Shown here: one piece after another, positions 30,744 through 40,210 of the stretch | Numbering within the stretch: position 1 is the first letter of the stretch | How the letters are laid out: each line of letters starts with the position of its first letter | Origin: Tenebrionibacter intestinalis | GTDB lineage: Bacteria > Pseudomonadota > Gammaproteobacteria > Enterobacterales > Enterobacteriaceae | Assembly (NCBI RefSeq): GCF_016632365.1 | Contig: NZ_JAEPBH010000020.1 | Location: 30,796 to 76,704 of the forward strand | Length of the DNA stretch: 45,909 nucleotides | Direction: 5' to 3' | Notes under the pieces: generated by a model | What the model was told of the DNA's origin: nothing | Database searches by the model: none | What the model saw: the letters and a program-made list of their open reading frames with translations, nothing else | Translations under genes and position numbers: made by a program

Positions 30744-31643
30744 ATGTCCCGGGTGCAGACTGGCATTTTGCCAGAACATTGTCGTGCCGCTATCTGGCTT
30801 GAGGCGTGTTTTCAGGGAGATTTTGCAGCGCTTAAGGAAGGTTGCAAAACATTTTGTCAGCAACTGGATGCATTACAACAGCAATTCCCCGACGCGCGCC
30901 TTGGCGCAACGGTCGCCTTTGGCCACGATTTGTGGCGCGATTTAAGCGGTGCAAAGGGGGCCGATGAGCTGAAGAATTTCACGCCGCTGGGTAATGGCCT
31001 TGCGCCAGCAACGCAGCGTGACGTTATGATTCATATACTTTCCTGGCGCCATGATGTGAACTTTAGCGCGGCGCAGGCGGCGCTTTGCGCATTTGGCGAT
31101 ACGCTGAAGTTTGAAGAAGAAGTCCACGGCTTTCGCTGGGTAGAAGATCGCGATCTGAGTGGTTTTGTCGACGGTACCGAGAACCCCAGCGGCGAGGCGC
31201 TGCGACGCAGCGTGGCGATTATCAACCACGGCGTGGATGAGGGCGGCAGCTATGTGCTTACCCAGCGCTGGGAGCATAATCTTGCGCAGTTCAATCGCTT
31301 TAGCGTGGCCGAACAGGAGAAAATTATCGGGCGTACAAAAGTGGATAATGAAGAGCTTGATGGCGATAACCGCCCGGAGACTTCCCACGTAAGTCGCGTC
31401 GATCTCAAAGAGGACGGCGTAGGCCTGAAGATTGTGCGCCAGAGTCTGCCTTATGGCACGGCAAGCGGCGTTCACGGCCTTTATTTTATCGCTTACTGCG
31501 CACGCTTGCATAATATTGAGCAGCAGTTGCTCAGTATGTTCGGTGAAACGGACGGCAAGCGCGACGCTATGCTGCGGTTTACTAAGCCTGTGACCGGCGC
31601 ATACTGGTTTGCGCCTTCTCTGGATACATTGTTTTCGCTTTAA
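30744..31643 (+). CDS. yfeX: YfeX, DyP-type haem peroxidase
   Basis: Dye-decolourising-type haem peroxidase, 299 residues as in E. coli YfeX. The distal-side motif GFVDGTENP (about 140-148) carries the catalytic aspartate, and the proximal haem-ligand histidine is in [11 protein letters not shown] near residue 215. E. coli YfeX has been described as porphyrinogen oxidase, and a deferrochelatase role was also proposed and disputed. A strong AGGAGG ribosome site lies 6 bases before the ATG at 30744, which is why I reject the longer frame from 30702. No signal peptide, so cytosolic. Confidence 0.95.
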   Translation: MSRVQTGILPEHCRAAIWLEACFQGDFAALKEGCKTFCQQLDALQQQFPDARLGATVAFGHDLWRDLSGAKGADELKNFTPLGNGLAPATQRDVMIHILSWRHDVNFSAAQAALCAFGDTLKFEEEVHGFRWVEDRDLSGFVDGTENPSGEALRRSVAIINHGVDEGGSYVLTQRWEHNLAQFNRFSVAEQEKIIGRTKVDNEELDGDNRPETSHVSRVDLKEDGVGLKIVRQSLPYGTASGVHGLYFIAYCARLHNIEQQLLSMFGETDGKRDAMLRFTKPVTGAYWFAPSLDTLFSL

Positions 31644-31807
31644 TTCTGCCCGCCGCCCGCGCCAACGTCCTGCGCTGGCGGCCTTATACTCTTTTACGCT
31701 TGCCAATCACCAAATGGTATATAAAAGCGTTACTGTTTTGCTACCCATTATAAATACACTGATAACCCAGATTCCGGTTTTCGGCGTGTTGTATATAAGG
31801 GTGGAGA
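31644..31807 (+). promoter_or_regulatory. cysP leader and promoter region
   Basis: Only 164 bases lie between yfeX and cysP; the E. coli genes between them (ucpA, murQP and others) are absent. AT-rich sequence around 31710-31800 should hold the CysB-dependent cysP promoter. A candidate pair is TTGCTA (31738-31743) and GATAAC (31761-31766), 17 bases apart. CysB sites are too degenerate to mark. Confidence 0.4.
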
Positions 31808-32824
31808 ATGGTCGCTAAATCAGTCAACTATATCATCAATGCGCTGGTTGCCACGCTGCTGTTGGCGGGGCAGGCTCAGGCAACGACGCTGCTTAACAGC
31901 TCTTATGACGTTTCGCGTGAGCTTTTTGCGGCCCTCAACCCGCCTTTCGAGCAACAGTGGGCGCAGGCAAACGGCGGCGATAAACTCACGATTAAACAGT
32001 CTCACGGCGGTTCGTCGAAACAGGCGCTGGCGATTTTACAGGGCTTAAAAGCAGACGTAGTGACCTATAACCAGGTCACGGACGTGCAGATTTTGCACGA
32101 TCGTGGAAAACGGCTGGCCGCTGGCTGGCAAAATCGTTTGCCGAACCACAGTTCGCCGTTTTACTCCACGATGGCGTTTCTGGTGCGCAAGGGTAATCCC
32201 AAAAACATCCAGGACTGGCGCGATCTGGTTCGGTCAGATGTGAAGCTTATCTTCCCCAACCCGAAAACGTCCGGCAATGCGCGCTATACCTATCTCGCCG
32301 CCTGGGGTGCCGCGGACAAAGCCAATAACGGCGACAGGGCTGACACCGAGCGGTTTATGACGCAGCTTCTAAAAAACGTCGAAGTGTTTGATACCGGCGG
32401 GCGCGGCGCCACCACCAGTTTCGTGGAGCGCGGGTTGGGCGATGTGCTGATTAGCTTTGAATCCGAGGTAAATAATATTCGCAATCAGTACGCGAAAGAA
32501 GGATATGAAGTGGTCGTGCCGAAAGTAAATATCCTGGCCGAATTTCCCGTTGCCTGGGTGGATAAAAATGTGAAGGTCAACGGCACGGAAAAAGCGGCAA
32601 AAGCCTACCTGAATTACCTTTATAGCCCGGCTGCGCAGCAGATAATCACACACTATTATTATCGGGTGAACAATTCAGCGCTGATGGAGAAACTAAAAGA
32701 CCGTTTCCCGCAGACTGCGTTATTTCGCGTGGAGGAACAGTTTGGCGGCTGGCCTGAAGTGATGAAAACCCATTTCAACAGCGGCGGCGAGCTGGATAAG
32801 CTGCTTGCCGCGGGGCGTCGCTGA
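31808..32824 (+). CDS. cysP: CysP, periplasmic thiosulfate/sulfate-binding protein
   Basis: Substrate-binding protein of the CysPUWA sulfate/thiosulfate ABC importer. The 338 residues equal E. coli CysP. A signal peptide (1-25, cleavage after GQAQA) is followed by the family motifs [55 protein letters not shown] and the GRGATT loop that contacts the anion. GGTGGAG precedes the ATG. It leads cysPUWA and its stop overlaps the cysU start in TGATG. Expected to be induced by CysB under sulfur limitation. Confidence 0.96.
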   Translation: MVAKSVNYIINALVATLLLAGQAQATTLLNSSYDVSRELFAALNPPFEQQWAQANGGDKLTIKQSHGGSSKQALAILQGLKADVVTYNQVTDVQILHDRGKRLAAGWQNRLPNHSSPFYSTMAFLVRKGNPKNIQDWRDLVRSDVKLIFPNPKTSGNARYTYLAAWGAADKANNGDRADTERFMTQLLKNVEVFDTGGRGATTSFVERGLGDVLISFESEVNNIRNQYAKEGYEVVVPKVNILAEFPVAWVDKNVKVNGTEKAAKAYLNYLYSPAAQQIITHYYYRVNNSALMEKLKDRFPQTALFRVEEQFGGWPEVMKTHFNSGGELDKLLAAGRR

Positions 32825-33654
32825 TGTTTGCTGCTTCACGTCGCGTATTACCTGGCTTCACGCTGAGTCTTGGCACCAGTCTGTTATTTGTCTGCCTGAT
32901 TCTGCTGTTGCCGCTCAGCGCGCTGGTTATGCAGCTTGCGCAGATGAGCTGGGCGCAGTACTGGGAGGTCATCACTAACCCGCAGGTGATGGCTGCGTAT
33001 AAAGTGACGCTGTTAGCTGCCGCCGTCGCATCCATATTTAATGGCGTGTTCGGCATGCTGATGGCCTGGGTATTAACCCGCTACTCCTTCCCCGGGCGCA
33101 GCCTGCTGGATGCGCTAATGGATTTGCCATTTGCGCTGCCAACCGCCGTGGCGGGCCTGACGCTGGCCTCGTTGTTTTCAGTGAACGGTATTTACGGCCA
33201 GTGGCTGGCGCATCTGGATATTAAAGTGACCTACGCCTGGCCTGGTATCGCCGTGGCGATGGCGTTTACCAGTATTCCTTTCGTGGTGCGTACCGTGCAG
33301 CCGGTGCTTGAAGAGCTGGGGCCGGAATATGAGGAGGCGGCGCAGACGCTGGGCGCAGGCCGTTGGCAGAGTTTTCGCCGCGTCGTGCTGCCCGAGCTTT
33401 CACCTGCGCTCACGGCCGGGGTGGCGCTGTCGTTTACCCGCAGCCTTGGCGAGTTTGGCGCAGTGATTTTTATCGCCGGGAATATCGCCTGGAAAACGGA
33501 AGTGGCTTCGTTGATGATTTTCATACGCCTCCAGGAGTTTGATTATCCCGCAGCCAGCGCAGTGGCGTCGGTGATCCTTGCAGCTTCGCTGCTGCTGCTG
33601 TTTAGCATTAACACGCTGCAAAGCCGCTTCGGGCGCCGTCTGGGGGGACACTGA
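32824..33654 (+). CDS. cysU: CysU (CysT), sulfate/thiosulfate permease subunit
   Basis: One of the two membrane-spanning subunits of the sulfate/thiosulfate ABC importer. The 276 residues compare with 277 in E. coli. About six membrane helices are visible, the first at about 15-40. The cytoplasmic EAA loop EYEEAAQTLGAGRWQSFRRVVLPEL (about 177-201) is where the ATPase CysA docks. One-base overlap with cysP and with cysW (TGATG at both junctions) implies coupled translation. Confidence 0.96.
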   Translation: MFAASRRVLPGFTLSLGTSLLFVCLILLLPLSALVMQLAQMSWAQYWEVITNPQVMAAYKVTLLAAAVASIFNGVFGMLMAWVLTRYSFPGRSLLDALMDLPFALPTAVAGLTLASLFSVNGIYGQWLAHLDIKVTYAWPGIAVAMAFTSIPFVVRTVQPVLEELGPEYEEAAQTLGAGRWQSFRRVVLPELSPALTAGVALSFTRSLGEFGAVIFIAGNIAWKTEVASLMIFIRLQEFDYPAASAVASVILAASLLLLFSINTLQSRFGRRLGGH

Positions 33655-34526
33655 TGTTGGATGTGTCGCAACTGAGCGGTGAGCGCTCTGGCGTTGACTG
33701 GGGCAAGTGGGCGTTGATTGGCGCCGGTGTGCTGATTTCGTTCCTGCTGCTGGTTGTGCCGATGATCGCCATTTTCATTCAGGCATTTTCAAAAGGTTTG
33801 TTACCGGTGCTGCGCAATTTGGCAGACCCGGACATGCTGCATGCCATCTGGCTGACGGTGCTTATCGCGCTTATTGCCGTGCCGGTTAATCTGGTATTTG
33901 GCACGCTGCTGGCCTGGCTGGTTACGCGGTTTACTTTCCCGGGGCGCCAGCTTTTACTGACGCTGCTGGATATCCCCTTTGCTGTCTCGCCTGTGGTTGC
34001 GGGGCTGATTTACCTGCTGTTCTACGGCAGTAATGGCCCGCTCGGCGGCTGGCTGGATGAGCGCGATATTCAGATTATGTTTTCCTGGCCAGGCATGGCG
34101 CTGGTGACCATTTTTGTTACCTGCCCGTTTGTTGTGCGCGAGCTGGTGCCGGTGATGTTAAGCCAGGGAAGTCAGGAAGATGAAGCGGCGATTTTGCTCG
34201 GTGCGTCCGGCTGGCAGATGTTCCGTCGTGTTACGCTGCCAAATATCCGCTGGGCGCTGCTTTACGGCGTGGTATTGACCAATGCGCGCGCCATTGGCGA
34301 ATTTGGCGCGGTGTCGGTGGTGTCGGGATCGATTCGCGGGGAGACGCTATCGTTGCCGCTGCAGATTGAATTGCTGGAGCAGGATTACAATACCGTAGGC
34401 GCGTTCACTGCTGCGGCGCTGCTGACTCTGATGGCGATTTTAACGTTGTTTTTAAAAAGCGCGTTGCAGTGGCGCCTGAATAATCAGGAAAAGCGGCTGC
34501 ATCAGGAGGAAAGAGATGAGCATTGA
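33654..34526 (+). CDS. cysW: CysW, sulfate/thiosulfate permease subunit
   Basis: Second membrane subunit of the importer, forming the translocation path with CysU. The 290 residues compare with 291 in E. coli. About six helices, with the EAA loop [25 protein letters not shown] (about 176-200). The C-terminus is basic ([11 protein letters not shown]). Starts inside the cysU stop and overlaps cysA by 11 bases. Confidence 0.96.
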   Translation: MLDVSQLSGERSGVDWGKWALIGAGVLISFLLLVVPMIAIFIQAFSKGLLPVLRNLADPDMLHAIWLTVLIALIAVPVNLVFGTLLAWLVTRFTFPGRQLLLTLLDIPFAVSPVVAGLIYLLFYGSNGPLGGWLDERDIQIMFSWPGMALVTIFVTCPFVVRELVPVMLSQGSQEDEAAILLGASGWQMFRRVTLPNIRWALLYGVVLTNARAIGEFGAVSVVSGSIRGETLSLPLQIELLEQDYNTVGAFTAAALLTLMAILTLFLKSALQWRLNNQEKRLHQEERDEH

Positions 34527-35601
34527 GATTACTGATATCAAAAAGTCTTTTGGCCGCACGCAGGTGCTAAACGCTATCTCACTGGACATTCCCTCTGGCC
34601 AAATGGTGGCGCTGCTGGGGCCTTCCGGGTCCGGAAAAACCACGTTGCTGCGTATTATTGCCGGCCTTGAAAGCCAGACGGGCGGGCGTATCCGTTTTCA
34701 CGGTACCGACGTCAGCCGCCTGCATGCGCGTGAGCGTCGCGTGGGCTTTGTTTTTCAGCACTATGCGCTGTTTCGCCATATGACGGTATTTGACAATATC
34801 GCCTTCGGCCTGACCGTACTGCCGCGCCGTGAGCGGCCAAATGCGGCGGCAATTCATCAAAAGGTGATGTCGTTGTTGGAGATGGTGCAGCTTTCACATC
34901 TTGCCGGGCGCTTTCCGGCTCAACTCTCCGGCGGGCAGAAGCAAAGAGTTGCGCTGGCGCGCGCGCTGGCGGTTGAGCCGCAGATTTTGCTGCTTGATGA
35001 GCCATTTGGCGCGCTGGATGCGCAAGTGCGTAAAGAGCTTCGGCGCTGGCTGCGTGAGCTACATGAGGAGTTGAAGTTTACCAGCGTATTTGTCACTCAC
35101 GATCAGGAAGAAGCGATGGAGGTGGCTAATTGCGTTGTGGTGATGAGCCAGGGCAATATCGAGCAGGTCGGTGCGCCGCAGCAGGTGTGGCGTGAGCCGG
35201 CCACGCGTTTCGTGCTGGAGTTTCTGGGGGAGGTAAACCGCCTTTCGGGAATAATCCAGGGCGGGCAGTTTCTGGTCGGCGCGCACCGCTGGCCGCTTGG
35301 CTTTACGCCCTCCTGGCAGGGCGAAGTCGATCTGTTCCTGCGCCCGTGGGAAGTGGACGTCAACCGTCATACCAGCCTTGATTCGCCGCTGCCCGCGCAG
35401 GTGCTGGAAGCCAGCCCTCGCGGACACTATACGCAACTGATGGTACAGCCGCTAGGCTGGGGCCGTGAACCGCTGAGCGTAGTGCTGCGTGATGAGCGCG
35501 CGCCGCAGCGCGGCGAGCGCCTGTTTGTTGGCCTGAAAAATGCGCGTATCTACCACGGGCAGACGCGTATCCAAAGCCTGGCGCTGGCGCAAAGCGCCTG
35601 A
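34516..35601 (+). CDS. cysA: CysA, ATPase of the sulfate/thiosulfate importer
   Basis: Energises the CysPUW importer by ATP hydrolysis. The 361 residues compare with 365 in E. coli. Walker [10 protein letters not shown] is at about 35-43, the signature LSGGQKQR at about 137-144, Walker [13 protein letters not shown] at about 157-168 and the switch histidine in VTHDQEEA at about 193. A C-terminal TOBE-like regulatory part (about 240-361) follows. AGGAGG lies within the end of cysW. The operon appears to end here: a hairpin with T-tract follows before cysM. Confidence 0.97.
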   Translation: MSIEITDIKKSFGRTQVLNAISLDIPSGQMVALLGPSGSGKTTLLRIIAGLESQTGGRIRFHGTDVSRLHARERRVGFVFQHYALFRHMTVFDNIAFGLTVLPRRERPNAAAIHQKVMSLLEMVQLSHLAGRFPAQLSGGQKQRVALARALAVEPQILLLDEPFGALDAQVRKELRRWLRELHEELKFTSVFVTHDQEEAMEVANCVVVMSQGNIEQVGAPQQVWREPATRFVLEFLGEVNRLSGIIQGGQFLVGAHRWPLGFTPSWQGEVDLFLRPWEVDVNRHTSLDSPLPAQVLEASPRGHYTQLMVQPLGWGREPLSVVLRDERAPQRGERLFVGLKNARIYHGQTRIQSLALAQSA

Positions 35602-35677
35602 AACGATGGGCGACAGCGTTTGCCGTCACGCTGAGGATTGACTATTTGGCGCAAGGTTTTGCCGGTTTTCTGTAATT

Positions 35678-35862
35678 AGCGGCCGTCAGGCCGCTTGAGA
35701 CGGCTGACAAACCCCATCCTGTCGTAGACAGAATGGATGAAAAACAATAAAAAATAAGGAAAATCAAAGCATTGTTTTTCACCTGATTACTACAAAGAAG
35801 GAAAAACCCCCGTTTTTTCCTTCTTTGTCAACAAACTGCAGCGGCCGCCAGGCCGCTTTTTT
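35678..35862. repeat. Composite inverted structure between cysA and cysM
   Basis: Left end: hairpin AGCGGCC-GTCA-GGCCGCT (35678-35695) then GACGGCTGACAAA, i.e. the TTTGTCA motif reading on the minus strand. Right end: CTTTGTCAACAAACTG (35824-35839) then hairpin AGCGGCC-GCCA-GGCCGCT (35840-35857). The two ends are thus related copies facing opposite ways. Between them lie an imperfect hairpin (35714-35736, around CTGTC/GACAG) and a perfect 15-bp inverted repeat (35792-35806 with 35814-35828). No gene inside. Confidence 0.65.
35840..35862 (+). terminator. Rho-independent terminator between cysA and cysM
   Basis: Perfect 7-bp stem AGCGGCC/GGCCGCT followed by five more T residues. It lies 22 bases before the cysM start, so it may end the cysPUWA transcript or attenuate read-through into cysM. 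Confidence 0.7.
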
Positions 35863-35883
35863 CATGACATGGATATGATACAC

Positions 35884-36795
35884 GTGAGCACATTAGAAAG
35901 CACAATCGGCAATACGCCGCTGGTTCGCCTCCAGCGTCTGGGGCCGCAGAACGGCAGTGAAATCTGGGTAAAGCTTGAAGGTAATAACCCAGCGGGTTCG
36001 GTGAAAGATCGTGCGGCGCTGTTTATGATAAATGAGGCGCAGCGGCGCGGCGATATTGCGCCTGGCGACGTGTTGATTGAGGCGACCAGCGGCAATACCG
36101 GTATTGCGCTGGCGATGATTGCGGCATTAAAGGGCTACAGGATGAAACTCCTGATGCCTGACAACATGAGTCTTGAACGGCGTGCGGCAATGCAGGCGTA
36201 TGGTGCGGAGTTGATCCTTGTCAGCAAAGCGCAGGGGATGGAAGGGGCGCGTGCGCAGGCGCAGGAAATGGCGGCGCGCGGCGAAGGAAAAGTGCTCGAT
36301 CAGTTTAATAATCCCGATAACCCTCTGGCCCACTACTGCACCACGGGACCGGAAATCTGGCGGCAGACGAAAGGGCGCATTAGCCATTTTGTTTCCAGCA
36401 TGGGAACCACTGGCACGATTACCGGGACCTCACGTTTTATGCGTGAGCAGAACAAGCCGGTGCGAATTATAGGCCTGCAGCCGCAGGAAGGCAGCAGCAT
36501 ACCCGGCATCCGACGCTGGCCGCAGGCGTGGATGCCAGGCATCTTTGACGCTTCTTTGGTTGATGAAGTGCTGGATATTTCTCAGGATGAAGCGGAAAAC
36601 ACCATGCGAATGCTGGCGCGACAGGAAGGGATTTTTTGCGGCGTCAGCTCCGGCGGCGCAGTGGCCGGGGCGCTGAAGGTGGCGCGGGGCAATCCGGGAT
36701 CGGTGGTGGTCGCGATTATCTGCGATCGCGGTGACCGTTATCTGTCAACCGGCGTGTTTGGTGAAGAAAGCTTTGCGCAGGGCGCAGGCATTTAA
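35884..36795 (+). CDS. cysM: Cysteine synthase B (O-acetylserine sulfhydrylase B)
   Basis: PLP enzyme that makes cysteine from O-acetylserine and sulfide, or S-sulfocysteine from thiosulfate. With this start it has 303 residues, as in E. coli CysM. The PLP lysine is K41 in NNPAGSVKDRA; the phosphate-binding loop [10 protein letters not shown] (about 68-77) and the C-terminal GVSSGGAVAGALKVA are intact. The GTG at 35884 was chosen over ATGs at 35869 and 35875: it has GGAT 9 bases upstream and gives the family start MSTLE, and E. coli cysM also starts with GTG as I recall. It is 282 bases from cysA across the inverted structure and a terminator. Confidence 0.95.
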   Translation: MSTLESTIGNTPLVRLQRLGPQNGSEIWVKLEGNNPAGSVKDRAALFMINEAQRRGDIAPGDVLIEATSGNTGIALAMIAALKGYRMKLLMPDNMSLERRAAMQAYGAELILVSKAQGMEGARAQAQEMAARGEGKVLDQFNNPDNPLAHYCTTGPEIWRQTKGRISHFVSSMGTTGTITGTSRFMREQNKPVRIIGLQPQEGSSIPGIRRWPQAWMPGIFDASLVDEVLDISQDEAENTMRMLARQEGIFCGVSSGGAVAGALKVARGNPGSVVVAIICDRGDRYLSTGVFGEESFAQGAGI

Positions 36796-36806
36796 CCTCG
36801 CGCGGC

Positions 36807-37124
36807 TTACTGAACGCTGGCGTCGGTTTGCGCAATCAGGCGGCGGTGCTTCGTAATGCGCACCGTGTATGGCTTGCCGGTAATTGCGGAGAATGCAACC
36901 TTATCCTTAACCTAACTGGCTGAATTGATTCGGGGGCGGGTGATTTTAAGCTTGAGCCGCAGGTATGAACGGCTTCATCACGGGCGCGTCCTGCCGTTAT
37001 GGATAACCGTTGTCCCGGTTGCCGACTGCGCGCGCCGGGCATTGCCTCAACGCGCGCTTTTTTATGCGCGTTAAGTTTTGCCCGGGCGCGGAAGCCTGCG
37101 GCGACAGTATTTTTCTATCGTCAT
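36807..37124 (-). pseudogene. yfeK: Decayed yfeK
   Basis: Minus-strand remains of a yfeK-like gene, a small secreted protein of unknown function. Pieces align in order with E. coli YfeK as I recall it: KLNAHKKARVEAM (37078-37040; E. coli KLTAHEEARINAM), then VIHNG, DEAV (36979-36968), SYLRLKLKITRPRI from 36969, and after a TAG at 36914-36912 the stretch DKVAFSAITGKPYTVRI and the end LIAQTDASVQ, stop at 36807. At least two frameshifts, one nonsense codon, a shortened signal-peptide region and a 10-residue or so internal loss near the end are present. The ATG at 37124 is a possible old start. Orientation and place, between cysM and crr, are as in E. coli, where pdxK and yfeS also lie here; I see no trace of those. 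Confidence 0.8.
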
Positions 37125-37264
37125 GATATTTCTTGTAAGTCTTTGTTTTTTTAAGATTAAACAGAAGAAGGGCAGCGTTGTGCGGCGAGGGCCGGACGTT
37201 TGTTTGCTCAGGATAAGTCTATCCGACAAAACGCTTTGATGTGGCAAGAGGGGATAACCCATAG

Positions 37265-37290
37265 AAAACGGCGCCTTCAGGCGCCGTTTT
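37265..37290 (-). terminator. Terminator of ptsH-ptsI-crr
   Basis: Perfect 11-bp stem AAAACGGCGCC/GGCGCCGTTTT with loop TTCA, 15 bases after the crr stop. It works in either direction. Confidence 0.9.
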
Positions 37291-37305
37291 AAGAACGTTT
37301 TCACA

Positions 37306-37809
37306 TTATTTTTTTATGCGAATGACCGGGGTTTCCCCAACGGTGACGCTACCGGTAAGCTTAGTTAGCTCTTTGATTTCGTCCATGTTAGAGATGACAA
37401 CCGGCGTCAGCGTGGATTTGGCTTTTTCTTCAAGTAGCGGCAAATCAAACTCAATGACCACGTCGCCTTTTTTCACGCGCTGACCTTCTTCAGCGATACG
37501 TTTGAAACCTTCGCCTTTCAGTTCGACGGTATCAATACCGAAGTGGACAAACAGCTCAATGCCGCTATCGGATTCGATAGAGAAGGCGTGGTTCGTTTCG
37601 AAAATTTTACCAATGGTGCCGTCAACCGGCGCTACCATTTTGTCGCCGGTGGGCTTGATAGCAATACCGTCACCAACGATTTTCTCAGCAAAAACCACGT
37701 CCGGCACGTCTTCAATATTGACGATCTCGCCTGACAGAGGCGCAACAATTTCAATCGTTCCGGTGTCGCTGTTGCCTTTGTCACCGAACAGTTTACTAAA
37801 TAACCCCAT
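37306..37809 (-). CDS. crr: Glucose-specific PTS enzyme IIA
   Basis: Cytosolic phosphocarrier that takes phosphate from HPr and gives it to the glucose permease; unphosphorylated it blocks several sugar uptake systems, and phosphorylated it activates adenylate cyclase. The 167 residues compare with 169 in E. coli. The two active-site histidines are H74 (ETNHAFSIES) and H89 (ELFVHFGIDTV), the latter being the phosphorylated one by homology. The N-terminal amphipathic MGLFSKLFG helix is kept. Last gene of the pts operon, 43 bases after ptsI. Confidence 0.97.
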   Translation of the reverse strand: MGLFSKLFGDKGNSDTGTIEIVAPLSGEIVNIEDVPDVVFAEKIVGDGIAIKPTGDKMVAPVDGTIGKIFETNHAFSIESDSGIELFVHFGIDTVELKGEGFKRIAEEGQRVKKGDVVIEFDLPLLEEKAKSTLTPVVISNMDEIKELTKLTGSVTVGETPVIRIKK

Positions 37810-37852
37810 TAACCTTCTCTCCTAAGCAGTAATTTGGGCCGCATCTCGTGGA

Positions 37853-39580
37853 TTAGCAGAGTGTTTTTTCTTCAATGAACTTGTTAACCAGCGTCATTAA
37901 CTCGTCCGTTGTCGGTTGAGCAAGAGCCTGCTCTGCTAAAACCTTCGCATCTTCGAAGTTCGTATTACGAATAATCTTCTTGATACGCGGGATAGAAATG
38001 GCACTCATACTGAATTCATCCAGCCCCATCCCCAGCAACAGAAGTGTAGCACGTTCATCACCAGCAAGCTCACCGCACATGCCGGTCCACTTACCTTCTG
38101 CATGGGATGCGTCGATAACCTGTTTGATCAGGGTCAGGACCGAGGGCGACATCGGCTGGTACAGATGCGAGATCATATCATTACCACGATCTACGGCCAG
38201 CGTATACTGTGTTAAGTCGTTGGTTCCGATGCTAAAGAAATCTACTTCTTTAGCCAGGTGGCGGGCAATCGTTGCAGCCGCCGGGGTTTCTACCATCACG
38301 CCGATTTCAATGCTTTCGTCGAACGCTTTGCCTTCTTCACGCAGTTCGGCTTTATAGCCTTCTATTGCCTGCCTGAGCGTGCGAACTTCTTCAACAGAGA
38401 TAATCATCGGGAACATGATGCGCAGTTTACCGAAAGCCGAGGCGCGCAGAATAGCACGCAACTGGTCGCGCAGGATCTCTTTACGATCCATCGCGATGCG
38501 GATCGCGCGCCAGCCCAAAAATGGGTTCTCTTCTTTCGGGAAATTCATATACGGCAGCTCTTTGTCGCCGCCGATATCCATAGTACGTACAATAACGGCC
38601 TGAGAACCGCAGGCCTGTGCAACGGCCTTATAGGCTTCAAACTGCTCGTTTTCAGACGGCAGTGAATCGCGATCCATGAACAGAAATTCGGTACGATACA
38701 GACCCACGCCTTCTGCGCCGTTGCGCTCAGCGCCAGCGACGTCGCGCACGGTGCCGATATTGGCGCAAACTTCAACCTGATGGCCGTCAAGCGTAATAGC
38801 AGGCAGGTCTTTAAGCTTCGCCAGTTCTGCTTTTTCTGCCGCTTCCTGAGCCTGGATTTTGCGCAGTGCGTCTATCTCATCATTAGTAGGGTTGACGTAA
38901 ACTTTATTGTTAACCGCATCGAGGATGAGATAGTCGCCGTTTTTTACCTGGCTTGTGATGTCGCCGGTGCCCACGATAGCAGGCAGTTCAAGCGAGCGCG
39001 CCATGATAGAGGTATGAGAAGTGCGCCCGCCAAAGTCAGTAATGAAACCTAACACTTTGTTCAGGTTAAGCTGCGCGGTTTCAGACGGCGTCAGGTCAGC
39101 GGCGACCAGAATGACTTCTTCCTGAATTGCGCTAAGATCGATAATCGCCAGACCCAGAATATTGCGCAAAAGACGCTTGCCGATGTCGCGCACGTCAGCG
39201 GCGCGTTCTTTCAGGTATTCATCATCAAGCTCTTCCAGGGCAGTGGCCTGGCCTTCGATAACATCGTATGCCGCCGCATCGGCAGTAACGAGCTTATCTT
39301 TTATCAGGGCTATGATTTCCTGCTCCAGCTCCTCATCTTCCAGCAACATAATATGGCCTTCGAAGATGGCTTCTTTTTCTTCGCCAAAGGTCTCCCCGGC
39401 TTTTACCTTGATGGCTTCAAGCTGGGTGGCTGCCTTCGCGCGTCCGTCCAGGAAACGTTCAATCTCTTGATCAACCTTGTCGGCAGAAATCTTTTTCCGG
39501 TTGATGACAACCTCATCTTCTTTCAGCAAAAGCGCTTTGCCAAAAGCGATACCCGGGGATGCTAAAATGCCTGAAATCAT
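37853..39580 (-). CDS. ptsI: PTS enzyme I
   Basis: Phosphoenolpyruvate-protein phosphotransferase, the entry enzyme of the sugar phosphotransferase system: moves phosphate from PEP to HPr. The 575 residues equal E. coli enzyme I. The phosphorylated histidine is in [14 protein letters not shown] near residue 189. The C-terminal PEP/magnesium-binding domain has the block GANPFLGWR-like [12 protein letters not shown] (about 330), GVMVETPAA (about 428), [14 protein letters not shown] and the active-site cysteine region [10 protein letters not shown] near 502. In an operon 47 bases after ptsH. Confidence 0.97.
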   Translation of the reverse strand: MISGILASPGIAFGKALLLKEDEVVINRKKISADKVDQEIERFLDGRAKAATQLEAIKVKAGETFGEEKEAIFEGHIMLLEDEELEQEIIALIKDKLVTADAAAYDVIEGQATALEELDDEYLKERAADVRDIGKRLLRNILGLAIIDLSAIQEEVILVAADLTPSETAQLNLNKVLGFITDFGGRTSHTSIMARSLELPAIVGTGDITSQVKNGDYLILDAVNNKVYVNPTNDEIDALRKIQAQEAAEKAELAKLKDLPAITLDGHQVEVCANIGTVRDVAGAERNGAEGVGLYRTEFLFMDRDSLPSENEQFEAYKAVAQACGSQAVIVRTMDIGGDKELPYMNFPKEENPFLGWRAIRIAMDRKEILRDQLRAILRASAFGKLRIMFPMIISVEEVRTLRQAIEGYKAELREEGKAFDESIEIGVMVETPAAATIARHLAKEVDFFSIGTNDLTQYTLAVDRGNDMISHLYQPMSPSVLTLIKQVIDASHAEGKWTGMCGELAGDERATLLLLGMGLDEFSMSAISIPRIKKIIRNTNFEDAKVLAEQALAQPTTDELMTLVNKFIEEKTLC

Positions 39581-39627
39581 AACCCTACCTTACTTATGAC
39601 TGATATTAATTCCGAACCCGGGTAAAC

Positions 39628-39885
39628 TTATTCGAGCTCTGCCATCAGCTTAACCAGATGCTCAACGGCTTTCTGCTCGTCTTCGCCTTCTGCTGAGATG
39701 GTCACAACGGTACCCTGAGTCAGCCCCAGCGTCTGCAGTTTGAACAGGCTTTTTGCGCTTGCGCTTTTACCGTTGGAGATAACAGTAATCTCAGAAGTGA
39801 AGCCTTTTGCTTCTTTTACAAACTGAGCGGCAGGGCGGGTGTGCAGACCGTTTGGCGCGGTAATGGTAACTTCTTGCTGAAACAT
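39628..39885 (-). CDS. ptsH: HPr, phosphocarrier protein of the PTS
   Basis: Small cytosolic phosphocarrier between enzyme I and the sugar-specific EIIA proteins. The 85 residues equal E. coli HPr. The active-site histidine H15 is in [13 protein letters not shown], and serine 46 in [15 protein letters not shown] is kept. The ribosome site TTGGGGAAAT is G-rich; see the C-rich leader hairpin. First gene of ptsH-ptsI-crr. Confidence 0.97.
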   Translation of the reverse strand: MFQQEVTITAPNGLHTRPAAQFVKEAKGFTSEITVISNGKSASAKSLFKLQTLGLTQGTVVTISAEGEDEQKAVEHLVKLMAELE

Positions 39886-39922
39886 TATATTTCCCCAACT
39901 TAATAGGTTTAGTGTTGTGGTA

Positions 39923-39952
39923 CTAAAGTCTAGCCTGGGGGGCAGACTTTAG
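39923..39952 (-). promoter_or_regulatory. ptsH leader hairpin with C-rich loop
   Basis: Perfect 9-bp inverted repeat CTAAAGTCT/AGACTTTAG with a 12-base loop, about 38 bases upstream of ptsH. On the transcript the loop contains CCCCCC, complementary to the GGGG of the ptsH ribosome site. Its regulatory role is inference. Confidence 0.45.
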
Positions 39953-40051
39953 CCTGTAATCGTTCGGATGCCGACAGCGGGCGACACAGTGATGCTAAAA
40001 CCTCGGTTATGGCCTTAGCGCTGCGATTTCCGCTTTGGTTAGCCTGCGACT

Positions 40052-40081
40052 ATTATGCCGCGTAATCCCCTTCGGTACCAA
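40052..40081 (-). promoter_or_regulatory. Probable ptsH promoter
   Basis: On the minus strand TTGGTA (-35, 40081-40076) and CATAAT (-10, 40057-40052) are 18 bases apart, about 165 bases before ptsH. A Cra-type site lies directly upstream. I could not identify the CRP sites known in E. coli. Confidence 0.5.
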
Positions 40082-40086
40082 ACCAG

Positions 40087-40100
40087 TAAATCGATTCAGC
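40087..40100 (-). promoter_or_regulatory. Cra (FruR) operator-like site upstream of ptsH
   Basis: On the minus strand GCTGAATCGATTTA closely fits the Cra consensus (GCTGAAWCGWTTCA type). Cra regulation of ptsHI is known in E. coli. The site abuts the -35 of the predicted promoter. Confidence 0.6.
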
Positions 40101-40210
40101 CCAAACGGACAAAAAACCGAGTAATTTCGCGCATCAAAATAATTTGCAGGTTAAATACCAGAGCGATGGGGGCTGAGCAATGCCGGGGTGGGTAAAAGTT
40201 TGAACTGCGC

